DNA of 64,000 bases, from assembly GCA_029891385.1 (NCBI GenBank), contig CM057230.1:16319372-16383371 (forward strand), in the 5' to 3' direction. The first letter of the stretch is position 1, and each line of letters starts with the position of its first letter. The stretch is from Erythroxylum novogranatense (Eukaryota > Streptophyta > Magnoliopsida > Malpighiales > Erythroxylaceae). Below, in pieces: positions 12,703-23,134 of the stretch. The notes below the pieces were generated by a model. It had not been told where the DNA came from. It made no database searches and was given only the letters and a program-made list of their open reading frames with translations. A program made the position numbers and the translations under genes.

Positions 12703-12920
12703 ATTGGTATCAAAGCCTGATTATTCGTTATCGGGATCTGCCGTATAATGATGCATGATTTACCGAATATGTTTCTGTAATTAATGTCTTCTTTATTGTC
12801 TGGGTACTGTGGAATGATTCACGGTAATGTATGTTTTGTCATCCACCGTGTATCAATTATGTATGATTGTGTTTTGAAATGAATGTATGATAATGGTCAT
12901 GTATGCTTCTGGAAATTAAA
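12703..12920 (+). repeat. Extra copy of C1 leader after the 3' LTR
   Basis: 218 bp that match 1070-1287 (about 2 mismatches), including a second primer binding site at 12705-12716. Internal sequence does not normally follow a 3' LTR, so this marks a tandem or recombined element cut off at 12920. Confidence 0.88.
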
Positions 12921-13115
12921 TAGTACTGTACCCTTGGGTGATACTTCTCCGACTCATGCACTTTTTGACTTGGAACTTAGACGAGTGTTCATGGTTCTTC
13001 TCTACCTCAGGTGCTCATTCCTTTTTTTCATTGCCTAGTGATAATCATTTTTTCCTTTATCAGAAAATTAGAACAGGTAATAACACCAAATAAACACCTA
13101 CTGTAACCATTATCG
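12921..13115. other. Unassigned DNA between C1 and the TCP11-like fragment
   Basis: No recognisable coding sequence. If the neighbouring fragment keeps its donor at about 13117 (minus strand), this could be the start of its next intron. Confidence 0.35.
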
Positions 13116-13909
13116 TCAAACCCTTTGAAGCTGATCTTCCAATATGTCCATTTTTCTTTTAATCTCTAGCTCATCGCAACAGGACCATGCAGCTTGCCGC
13201 ACCTTCAATATCATAGCACGAGCCCTTTTCTTCTTAGCTTCCAGCAACCCCGTGCGTCTTCTTTCAGCATCTGCACGTTTTTGGTAAATTGAAGCAGATT
13301 TACACTCTCTGTACTTTCTGTCCCGACTCATTTTTTGGCTTAATGACTCAGCTGCTCGCTCTCTCTTTGCTGCTATCCTCTGTGTACAAGCTTCTAGGAG
13401 AATTGTTTTGTTAAGTCTCTGCTTGCTGAATCCGATATATGACCTTCATCCCAAGCTCCTCACGTTGCTTCTCAGCTTGCAACTCCCTTCCATGTTTGCA
13501 TGCTTGCCGTAGTTCGTCCTGGTTTGAAAGGCGCATTTGTGCATCGCCAAGAATATTTATCCTGCTTAACTGGTCATTGACTAGAAAAATTTTCACTGAT
13601 TTGGCATTAAGCCAAAAGTCCACACAATCTGACATATTGGGTAGTCATGTAATCTTCTTATGCTACACATCAAGTAATAAAATAATTGAAGAAGAAATTA
13701 TATTTATTTAGTAAAAAATTGTTGTTAAAAACAGAGAACTTTAGCAAGTATCACTCTCAGAGTTCGCCAAACCAAACATTTAAAGTGGCATCTCACCTTT
13801 TCTGCTCAGCAGCTTGGAGCCGCCGAGCGATATTCTCCTGCTTCAAGCAAGCATTCGAGGCTTTCTTGACCTTTGGTTTTGCCTTACTTACCAGCAACTT
13901 ATAAAATTT
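13116..13909 (-). pseudogene. T-complex protein 11-like gene fragment (two exons)
   Basis: Charged helical protein resembling the N-terminal half of plant T-complex-11 domain proteins, whose role in plants is poorly known. Exon a spans about 13797-13909 (AG acceptor after the run to 13910, GTGAG donor at 13792-13796) and contains ARRLQAAEQK. Exon b runs from 13561 to about 13118 and contains DAQMRLSNQDELRQA, REELGMKVIYRIQQAE and KRADAERRRTGLLEAKKKRA. Exons join as AAA-AG|G ATA, in phase. A one-base insertion near 13411 breaks exon b (reading ends after QQAET, resumes one frame over). The N-terminus and the TCP11 domain itself are not here. Assignment is from memory of the family pattern. Confidence 0.7.
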
Positions 13910-15414
13910 CTGTACAAAAGAAAAAGAGATCACTTTCCATTTCAGCTAATCTTCATCAGAAAACATAAAAATTAAAGGAAATAATTTTGAGAGTATTTAA
14001 CTTATATTTTGAGTATTTTTATATGCTTTGGTACTTAGTGAAGTTAGTACTTACTGTAGTAATTTTGAGTTGGAATGATTCATGGTACCATGTCTCCAAA
14101 TATAGGGACAATGTATGTAGGACGGATCCATAAATTTTTTTGAGTGGGGAATTTATTTTTTATAAAATCAAAACTTAAAATAATAATATTTTATGTTAAA
14201 CTTTTTGAAGTATTGGGGGCAAGTGGCCCCACTTGCCCCCAATATAGATTTGTCCGTGAATGTAAGAACCAATGCGTTAAGTGAAAAACCATAAAATAAA
14301 TATACTCGCTAACTTTTCTAAATGTTATTAGTATCCTTTATTTGTTTGTAAAATGTAAACAATTATAATATTAAAATTCTAATTAGGAAATAAATTTAAA
14401 TATTCATTAGCTTACTCTTTTCTCCTTTATTTAAATGATGCAATGTTTGACCTTGTGGATCCTAATTGTCTAGGTCTTCTAATTAGACATTTACCAATAC
14501 TGGATGTAGATACTTTATTTTCAATGGCCTTTCTTTTTTTTCATTGCATTTTACATGTATAATTTGTAATTAATAATTTGAAATTTTAAGAAATATTTGA
14601 AATGAGTGTAAATAAAAATAATATATAATTACCTTAACAATTTCAAGTTGCCTCAACGGTTAATCTTTATTTTTGCATACTTTTTCATCATGAACAACTT
14701 CCTAACAATGTTGTCATCTCATAATTGCTCCTACCTTCCTTAATATGTTTGAATTTCATGGTTCTTCATCTTTATTCCTTCTTCTAGCTTTGTTTGCAGT
14801 TTGAACTCATTTTTTGAACTTCCTGCATCTTTTTAATTTAAATGGCCCGCATTACCTGAAACTTGTTTATAGTATGACCTTCGGTTTATCAATGAATTAA
14901 TATAAGATGAGTTTGACTTATATTATAATTCCAATTACCTTAATTATATCAATCCGTTATTTCATTGATGCTCTTTGAAATGATTAGCTTCTCTTTACTT
15001 TTCATGTGCGATTTTTTACACGCATCTTTATAAGGTTGTATATGTCAAAATAATTTATTAAAATAAATATTCATATTTTCAGGAATACTGATTATATTTG
15101 GCACTAGTTCATATTTAATATAGGTTAAATATCAAACTTTTAACATTAATTCTCTTTTAACATATATGCTTACAAACATATATATTCAATCTTCAATTTA
15201 AAAATAATTTAGATCTTAACCCATAAATCTTAACCCATAACCTGTGATCGAGCTCTAGTGAGGCTTATCGGCCAAAAATACCAGGAGCCGAGGAGTCACA
15301 ACAAGAACTTGTTCTCTTGATTCATAAGTCTTATCTTAGTTGTTTTGTAATCTTTGACGAGCATGAATGATACTAACTATAGAATTATTGTTTTAAATTA
15401 ACAGTTTTGCAGAA
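13910..15414. other. AT-rich intergenic DNA with one small foldback
   Basis: No ORF with family features. The only structured item is the small inverted-repeat element near 14122-14257. Confidence 0.55.
14122..14257. repeat. Small inverted-repeat (MITE-like) element
   Basis: Centre is a perfect hairpin: arms of 16 bp at 14211-14226 and 14229-14244 with a 2-base loop. The outer edges ACGGATCCATA (14122) and TATAGATTTGTCCGT (ending 14257) are loosely complementary. Similar GGACGG...GGGGGCAAGTG phrases are common in dicot repeats, so this is probably a dispersed element. No clear TSD. Confidence 0.5.
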
Positions 15415-15777
15415 ATGGATAATGTTGATACATCTTGGATGTATAGACGATTAAAACCTGATAGTTTCATTAATCCTGAATTAGTTATGGGAGTTGAAGC
15501 TTTTATTCATTATGTATGTTCTCAACCTGTATATATGGATGAGTCAAAGATCAGATGTCCATATAAAAAGTGCAAACATAAAATTTTCCTTCCTATTGAT
15601 GAAGTTAATAGGCATTTGTTGAGAAAAGGGTTTGTCTCAAATTATTTTGAGTGGATACGATATGGAAAACCATTGGTGGTCTATACTACATGTTATTTTA
15701 AGCTTCCTTTAATCTCGAAGATGACATGTATGCTGATAGAGGCAGGAGCGATGTCACAATGGTCTATAAAGGATTAG
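15415..15777 (+). pseudogene. CACTA (En/Spm) transposase-associated domain fragment
   Basis: A 120-codon ORF whose first 80 residues fit the N-terminal transposase-associated domain of plant CACTA transposases: SWMYRRLKPD near the start, GVEAFIHYVCSQ, the zinc-binding pattern IRCPYKKCKHKIF, and HLLRKGFVSNYFEWIRYGK. After that the reading frame runs into unrelated residues and stops. The large catalytic part of TNPD is missing, so this is a remnant. It lies upstream of, and in the same direction as, the TNPA-like gene remains at 16472-18068, as in En/Spm elements. Confidence 0.75.
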
Positions 15778-16471
15778 GAAAAACAGTTCTTTTGGAAAAT
15801 TCGTCAATTCTATAGACCTTGTCTGGACATTCACGTATGCATTAATATCCAGTTTTGGTTCACTTAATAGTTTTCTAATATGACATTATTTAAGTTTTAT
15901 ACTGATTATGTTTTAGGTAAACCGCTTCATACTAGTAGTTCATTTGAAAAATTAATCTTCCATACTAAATCTGACGACTCATTCACTGTATCATCTACAA
16001 GTTTAGCTATAACAAAAATGTTGTTGTAAGAAGGTGTTAAAAACCCTACACCTGAGGGAAGAAGTATCACTGTTTCAATTGGTGTGTTTGAAGATGCCAA
16101 GACCTTTCTCGAGAATCCAAACATCGAGAACTCATTTACCTTTACTGACTCTCATATCATATGGAATCTAAGAAAATAATTATATCATTGTGATTTATCG
16201 ATGCAATACACTAGACTCAGCTTTAAAAGTTGATTTATTGTTGTATCTGTAAGAATTTGTCAAATAACCTCCCTACTAGTTAGGGGTCAACTTGCGTCTT
16301 TGAGTGTGGGCTATTATTGTTCTTGTTTTATGACTGTAACAATTGTTAACCTTCTATTTCCAAATTTGTACTGAACCACCTTATTTCCTTTTGCATATAT
16401 TGTGTAAAATATTGAATTCAAATTCTCATATTTCTAAAAAATTCAATAAAAAATAAATTTCAGGTAGAAAT

Positions 16472-18068
16472 ATGCCACCAAAGAGACAATGTGATGTAAT
16501 GTTGCTCAGGTTCAGACACATGTTTGGAGGTATTTACTATGAAGATGGACCATCATAGTCTGCAGCTACAATTGAATCACCTCCTCCCCCTTCAGGGCCT
16601 ACAATTGCAGATGACGTATCACCTGTTGCTCGTTATGATACACCATTCCTAACTTATACATCATCTACTACCCTTTTATCGGATGAAGGAGTCGACTGCT
16701 AGCTTGGAGCTGAGGGACCTGATGGAAGAAAGTATATAACAATTGTCAATAATTTGTAAGTGAAATCGTATAAACCACTATAAGTTTATAATTAAGTTAT
16801 AGGTTTAAATTTTTACAAATGGTATAAAATTATTTGTTATTATATTAGGTTGATTCCGTCTAGAACATGTTCTAGAAATATAACATCTAAATTTAAGGAA
16901 ATGATTGCTCCTGAGGGTTATGTATAGAAGGACATCTCTCAAGCTACAAAGGCATTTTACTTTCAGGAGTTTGAGGTACAATAAAAATTTATTTTCTTTT
17001 TAATTGATTTGTATACATTAATTAGATAAATATAATTACATTATAAGTTATCAAAATTTTTCTTTTTATTTCAGAAAGAATATTTATGGGATTCTGATTT
17101 CGACGCAATCATACATAAAATATGGGAGAGGCAAGCTCATACACATTATCGCAACTTTATTGGTGCGATACACAAGGCTAGTGTACGACCACCTTATATT
17201 TTTGAGCAGATATATAGTCCTTGGCAGGAGTATTGGACATCACCTAAGGCAATGTCCATCTCATGGCATAACTCGACCAACAGACATGGAGGTCTATGGG
17301 GAGAAGGCCTTCCCATACATACAGAAGGATCAATTACCCACTATGAGCATGCAGAAAAACTTGTCAGTATCTAACCTTGACACTTATATTCTAATTGTTT
17401 TACTTTGATGTATTTAAATTTAAATTGATGAGTGAATATTGAAATGAAAATATATTTATTATGGATAATGATAATGGTATAAATGTCTGGTGTCATATAT
17501 GACTATGTTGAGTAATTTTATGTGTTCAACATGGGATGAATATCATAAAAATAGAGAAAACTCTGCCAAAAATTTTATCAATTATAGTTCACATATAACA
17601 TTTTATTCTTATGTAGGAAAAAGTTTATAGGCATGAGGCCTACAACTCGTCATTTATTTTGCACACTCACACTAAAAAGCATGACAGTGTGACATTCGTC
17701 AATAGCCGATAGAGAGAACTGAATATATATGAAATTAATGCTTGAATGTTAATTCTTAATAATTATCATTTACTAATATAAACATTGCTTCCTAATTGGA
17801 CCAAATACAAGAAAGTATTCAGTGACAGGCTCAGCACGAGTAAGCTGTTAATGAGAGTCAAACATATCTTGATGTAGTGGGTGGTAGAGATCATTGTGGA
17901 AGGATCTTTGGGCTAGGTTCATTTGCGAATACATGTGATTCACAATTCTCCACGTTTAGTACAACAACATTTAGTAGACGATTGACAATCAATGAAGTAA
18001 ATGAGCTTCGGACTACAGTGCAGACATTAATGGAGCACATAACTCAGCTGAGACATGAGATAAGTTAG
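16472..18068 (+). pseudogene. CACTA Ptta/En/Spm accessory transposase gene, decayed
   Basis: Spliced remains of a plant Ptta/En/Spm (TNPA-like) transposase gene. Exons by splice signals: 16472-16755 (begins MPPKRQCD), 16849-16975, 17075-17362, then about 17618-17712, and a final part near 17877-18068. Family features: WDSDFDAIIHKIWERQAHTH, RPPYIFEQIYSPWQEYW, the NSTNRHGGLWGEGLPIHTEG block with SITHYEHAEKL, THTKKHDSVTFVNSR, then GRDHCGRIFGLGS followed by a helical end (about 17877-18068). Stops inside exons at 16556-16558 and near 16699 and 16925 make it nonfunctional. No CACTA terminal repeats or TSD could be found around it. Confidence 0.72.
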
Positions 18069-18500
18069 TTGAAGGGGAGGGGTAGAACCTTAAAGCATTC
18101 GCGGTCACTAGAATAACAAGATTGTTGTAGTCATTTGCTTTATTGTTGTAATCATTTGCTTTGAATTACAAAGAATTATTATGTACACTATAATGTTTTA
18201 ATTATCAATCAAGATAATTTTAACTTTATATCATCAATTAACTTTCAGTTTAAAAAAATTAAATATATAAATAAATCAAAATAATCAAAATTATGCATAG
18301 ATAATTCATAATTGTTGAAATTATGCATTAATCATAAGATCATGAAATAAAATTTAATGTAGGGAATTTAAAAAAAAAAATTAATTTACTTACCTACGGA
18401 AAAACAAAATTACGATCGTAAAATCCATTATATTTCTTGACGGATAAAATCATCATTCAGTAAAATCCAATATATTAACTGATGGTTACTCTTTCGCTCC
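18069..18500. other. Intergenic, nothing recognised
   Basis: AT-rich sequence without coding or repeat features visible. Confidence 0.5.
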
Positions 18501-19522
18501 TGTGCTTAGTATAAGGATAAACAAAATCCCGCATCTTCATCATCTGGGTAAGAATCCAAGAAAACTCCGAGTACAAGGAGCTTGCCAATTTCTTTTATCC
18601 GTTAAAAATCTATTCCTTTAAAAATGTAAAAAAAATTGCTCATAATTTTATGTTATTTGAAGTTCGTCCATCGTCTTCTTCTCATTGAAGCTTGTTGGAA
18701 ATTCCCAGAAAGTCCAAGAGGGAGCAGATCCGGAGCTGCGCTTAGACGGAGTCCAAATCCTAGTGTTCACAGGACCCCAGCTGTTGGCCTTGACGATATG
18801 TGCCTTAGCAAGGCTGAAGCTTGACGCCTTCCTCACAAGTTGTTCGTCTTCCTTTGACTTTGATGGCGTTAGAATACAACTATTGTTGTTTGTCTTCTTC
18901 TCAGGCGAGCTTCTTGTTGTTATTGGAAAAAGCCTGTACCATTATTGAATTGGTTTTCTATTCAAAGATTGAATAGAGAGATTATAAATTCAAGATGAGA
19001 TATATGCTCAAGTTGATGATGATGATAATGAATATGCCAATGGGATGCTAGAAACAGGGTTACCAATGGAAGTATCGCCGTCAATGAAGATGAACTTTAA
19101 GAAATAAAGATGATGATGCAAATATGAACCCGGAAACTGATGAGAATGAACTCTCTGAAACTAGTCAACTACTGCTACCATATTAGTCGAGCAGCGACTA
19201 ATATCCTGTCCGGGCTACTGCTACCACATTCTTAAAGATTGGATTCCTCATGCTTACATTTCTTTTCCCAGATCAATTTCTCAAGGGAGATTATTTACAG
19301 GGAAACCTTGTGGAATTACAATACTCTGTATCTGTGATAATTGCTTCTCTAGTTGTAATGAGAATTCTGAAAACTACACAAGAATGCCGCCTAGTTGATG
19401 TGCCTAATGCGACAGTTCGATGGAGTCTGACTACAATTTTCAATATAAACTGGTATAAAAATATCTTAGCTAAAGCGTCACTGCTTAACACCTCCATTTT
19501 GGCGCTGTGGAGTCAATTGCCA
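18501..19522. repeat. Duplicated block A, copy 1
   Basis: About 1.0 kb that reappears at 47729-47899 plus 55320-56158. It starts TGTGCTTAGT and the similarity ends at TTGCCA, so it has TG...CA edges like an LTR. A 5-bp TSD is absent (GCTCC against AAATA). ORFs inside (18685-18948, 19250-19594) differ in length between copies and match nothing known to me. In this copy the parts that flank the C3 insertion in copy 2 are joined directly, lacking about 400 bp present there. Confidence 0.75.
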
Positions 19523-20614
19523 AAATATTTGGTTGGCTTGACTTGCAGTAATTGCATCAATTCAGAGATTTACCCAATGTATTTTCAAAGGTGATTCGTC
19601 CATTTTAAAAAAAAGTTTATTACTAAGTTATTAATATTTTCAAATATTTATTGAGAGTATGCACAAGACAATAGTTACACGTTTTTATAATAAAATTAAT
19701 TAACTTAATGCTTTTTAATTATAAATATATAAGACACTTATTCAAAATATTCACACTTTAATTGATGAATTGAATTCATTAATTCGATCGCTTAAATTTA
19801 TAAATTAAAAGTTAAAAATTTAAGATTGAGCGTATGAATTAGGTTTTAAAAATTTGAAGAGTCATGTTTAATAAGATAAAAATAAAAGAATTCAAAATTT
19901 GTAATTAATTTAATTTAAAATTATTGTTTAATATTTATATAATTTAAATTTTATCAAAATTATTGTTTATCAAATTAATTTTTATAAATTGTGAGTAATA
20001 CTTTATGTAAGAGATGATATTTTATTTAAAACAATTATTTCAATAAATAATTACTAAAATATATAAAATTTAAAATATAATCTTTTAAGGCTAAGTTAAA
20101 TTTAAAATAATATGGCTAAGTTTATATTTATAAATGATTTAAACAAGAACTTAAAATTTTAAAAAGTTATGGATCTAATTTTAAATAAACTAGATTAAGT
20201 TTAATCCAGTTAAGACAAAAGTAATATATTTGATTTTCATAAATTAACAAAGTAAGTCCAATTTAGTTTTTTAACTTTTGAAAATATACAATTAGCAAGT
20301 TATTAATATTTTAAAATTTTATTCGTGTAAACTTTCAATATTCTTTTGTTAATAAAAATTAAAATAATTAAACTTGCATTTAAAAAAATATAAGAGAAAC
20401 AAATATTATTTAGTCTAAAACATGAAGTTTACAATAAAAATTAAATTAAAATTAATAGGATAAAATAAAGTACAAAGGGGTACATTTGATGACAATCTTA
20501 CATGGTAATAAAGACATTTCGTTACAGTTAAGGCAAAAATTAAATCAACATCTGGGAATAAGAAGTTCACATGCTTTGAATAGACGCCAACTTAGTTTGT
20601 CGGAAGCACAATGA
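19523..20614. other. AT-rich spacer between blocks A1 and B1
   Basis: Very AT-rich, no gene seen. It does not match the corresponding spacer in the second copy (56159-58155). Confidence 0.55.
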
Positions 20615-20865
20615 CCATCTCTATCAATTCCATCGAAATTTCTGCTACACTTGAGAAAGACACCGTTGATTGCAGAGGCAACCCTACTCGGCGTTCCACT
20701 CTATACAAAACTATGAAATCAAATGAGTGTCAAAATCCACGTAATTTGCTAAAAGAAACTCGCAACAGTCATAAAGGAAACTGGAAATTGTAGAATAAAG
20801 AAAAAGAAAATGTATGCTTGAGCAGGTCCTACCTTTTTAAGGATATGACTGCTCTATATCCTGAC
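20615..20865. repeat. Duplicated block B, copy 1
   Basis: About 250 bp shared with 58156-58409. On the plus strand both copies read as EISATLE..DTVD.RGNP.RRST.YKTMKS in the same frame (ATG only here, 20611). The phrase loosely recalls the N-terminus of NPF/PTR transporters (DGTVDxxGxP), but this is too short to name. Confidence 0.6.
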
Positions 20866-21270
20866 AGAATATCAGATACATTTTGATGCCCTCAATCGGC
20901 ATTGGTTGGCAATCAATTGATTGCATTAGCTGTTAGCTAATTATATTTACTGATTTGACCAGCTGATTACATTAGCTGTTTATTATTTGATGTTTGATAA
21001 AATTATATGCTTAATATTGACTGTTTATGTGTTAAATAACTTATAAGAACATGACTTAAAAATAATGAGTTCCACGACTAGTGACATAAGCATATTAAAG
21101 CTAATGTCTATATTGGAATAATTAATGAATGTACCGAATTAGGGTATGGTCTTTAATATATATATATTTATTTATATTTATATCTTTATATCAAAATACT
21201 TAATTGTAAAACTAGACTAACATGATCTCATAAAAAAAGACTGTGAAGAGATGACATCTTATGTATGCTC
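20866..21270. other. Intergenic, nothing recognised
   Basis: AT-rich with short TA runs. Words like 'agctgatta' and 'ttagctgtt' recur near 20930-20985, which hints at an old MITE but has no clear ends. Confidence 0.45.
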
Positions 21271-21517
21271 TGTGAAAGATACCATTCATTTGTTAGCTAG
21301 TAATTATTCAGTCAATTGTATATAATTAATTGTAATCGATAGTGTACGATTCTGATTAGTGTTAATCTTGTTAAACATTAGTTGGCGTTAGTAGTTAGTA
21401 TTCTATACTTGTATAGAAGAGTATTCTGTATATAAAGATAAGATACAATACAAGCTGAATAAGAGTATTATTCAGTAACTCTGTTTTACTTACTTCGAAT
21501 ACCTAATAGTTTTTACA
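21271..21517 (+). repeat. 5' LTR of C2
   Basis: TGTGAAAG...TTTACA, with a likely TATA-type region 'gtatataaagata' near 21429-21441. Partner of 25259-25508. Confidence 0.92.
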
Positions 21518-21529
21518 TGGTATCAGAGC
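21518..21529 (+). promoter_or_regulatory. Primer binding site of C2
   Basis: TGGTATCAGAGC directly after the 5' LTR, the exact common tRNA-iMet-type site. Confidence 0.92.
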
Positions 21530-21664
21530 CAAAATTAGGGCTCCTGATTTCACAAAGAGAGATAAAGGGGCTTTCTTGATTCTGAGAAAGCAAAGGGGGC
21601 GATTTCTTGGTTTCAACGAGGGTAACGACGATTTCGACTATTTCGACGGTTGTTTAGCTCGTCC

Positions 21665-23134
21665 ATGACAGATCGCGTGGAGACTCGTTCTCGGCATAGT
21701 GTATTTGTCGATGACGATCCGTATTTGCTCCAACCCTCTGATCATCCAGGAATGGCGTTGGTGTTTACACCTTTGACTGGGACGAATTATTTCAGTTGGA
21801 GCACAGCAATCAAGACTTCTCTTGAGGCCAAAGACAAGTTAGGCTTTATTGACGGTACGCTCGAACTACCTAAAGATTCGACTTGGTACAGGAAGTGGAA
21901 GAAGGTTGACTCGATGATTAAATCTTGGCTTCGGAATTCTATCTCGAAGGATTTAGGAGATAGTTTTGTTTATTCACCGAGCGCCAAGCATCTGTGGGAG
22001 GTGTTGGAGAAATATTTTGGGGTGAGTAATACACCTCAAATGTATCAAGTGCAGCGTGAAATGCTATCTACTGAACAAGGTAATAATTCGGTCACTCATT
22101 ATTTTAGCAAACTCAATCAATGCTGGGATGAGTTTGACATACTCATGCCTTTACCCGGTTGTGAATGTACCGGTTGTTCTTGTTGTGCAAGAATGACTAA
22201 GAAGCTTAAGGAGAGGGACGATGCGTCCAAGTTACTACAATTTCTGATGGGGTTGAACAGGACATTTGATAGTGTTCGGAGTCAAATCCTAAACCAAGAT
22301 CCTGCGCCTGACATTGATCGAGCCTATAATATGGTCTTAAGGGTGGGAAGTCAAAGGGCGGTGAATTTGACTTTTTCTACTGAAACTCCGGATGTAGCTT
22401 TGCTTGTTAAGAATTTTGATTCTAAAGGGGATGATAAAGCTGGAAATAGGAAGAAAGATTCTGGAAAGAAATCTGATAAGCAGTGTGACCATTGTCACGG
22501 TGTGGGACATATTAGGGAGACTTGTTTCAAGCTTCATGGATATCCTGAATGGTATGAAGAGTTGAAAAAGAAGAAAGGAAATGGTTTTAAGAAAGCCAAT
22601 GTTAATATGGTAGCTGACATTGCTGAGACACCTTTTGATATGCAAACACCTTCTGATGGTAGAGACCTTGGGAATTTGATGATGCAAATGCAGATTATGC
22701 AACAGGAGTTGGCTAAGCTTGTGAATGGGAAGATGCCGATAGTTGGAAATGCAGGAAAGGAGTTCTCCAATTTTGCTTTTGCAGGTAATGCTGGTTTTAC
22801 TAACACAGCACTACATTCATTGAGTATTTCTGGCAGTAATATTTGGATTATTGATACTGGAGCATCCAATCATATGTGTTGCGATGATGTGCTTATGCAA
22901 CATAGACAGCCACTTAAACATACTGTACTAGTACAGTTGCCTGATTCTAGTACACAAGTTGCTACTCATGCCAGTCATGTTTTGCTACATCCTAACCTTG
23001 TTCTAGACCATGTCTTACACCTTCCTTCATTTAAGTTCAACTTACTATCAGTAAAAAAACTTGTTGATAGTGCTAATGCGTATTTTACTTTCTTTTCTTC
23101 AATTCTTGGCTGGAAGACTCATTTTGAAGTATGA
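21665..23134 (+). pseudogene. C2 gag-protease part
   Basis: Start set at 21665, the first ATG in frame (MTDRVETRS); the longer frame at 21650 would need TTG. Seen: N-terminal gag domain with GTNYFSWSTAIKTSL, a Cys-rich insert (CECTGCSCC) typical of some copia gags, zinc knuckle CDHCHGVGHIRETC, and protease motif IIDTGASNHM. The frame ends in IFGWK-type integrase tail sequence and a stop at 23132-23134: the pre-integrase and catalytic integrase domains are lost, the sequence jumping from the protease tail (LLSVKKLVDSA) to GWKTHFEV, which normally lies after the integrase core. Confidence 0.9.

Larger units (their letters stand above)
730..12920 (+). mobile_element. Ty1/copia LTR retrotransposon C1, decayed, with tandem leader at its 3' side
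   Basis: Two 340-bp LTRs (730-1069 and 12363-12702) flank a leader and a decayed gag-pol on the plus strand. A tRNA-iMet-type primer binding site follows the left LTR and a purine-rich tract precedes the right one. The leader is split by gypsy element G1 (1798-7014 including both TSD copies). After the right LTR, 218 bp repeat the start of the leader, PBS included, so the element reads LTR-internal-LTR-partial internal. I count about 12 mismatches between the LTRs (about 3.5%), against 5 in 408 for G1, so C1 is older. No convincing target-site duplication frames it. Domain order protease, integrase, RT, RNase H identifies copia. Confidence 0.9.

Noticed and set aside
726..12925. AGTA at both outer edges of C1 as a target-site duplication
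   Set aside because: Only four bases and one edge is the end of a leader copy, not of an LTR; chance is likely.
13439..13904. Plus-strand ORFs over the TCP11-like exons
   Set aside because: Opposite strand to exons with proper splice sites; no family features.
18685..18948. GAALRRSPNPSVHRTPAVG as a CLE, CEP or PIP peptide hormone
   Set aside because: None of the family consensus patterns fits well and neither copy has signal peptide and this part in one open frame.
20611..20793. Block B as an NPF/PTR transporter N-terminus
   Set aside because: Only a short phrase (DTVDxRGNPxRRS) is similar; no membrane segments follow.
22337..22869. Minus-strand ORFs over C2 gag
   Set aside because: Antisense shadows of a clear copia gag.
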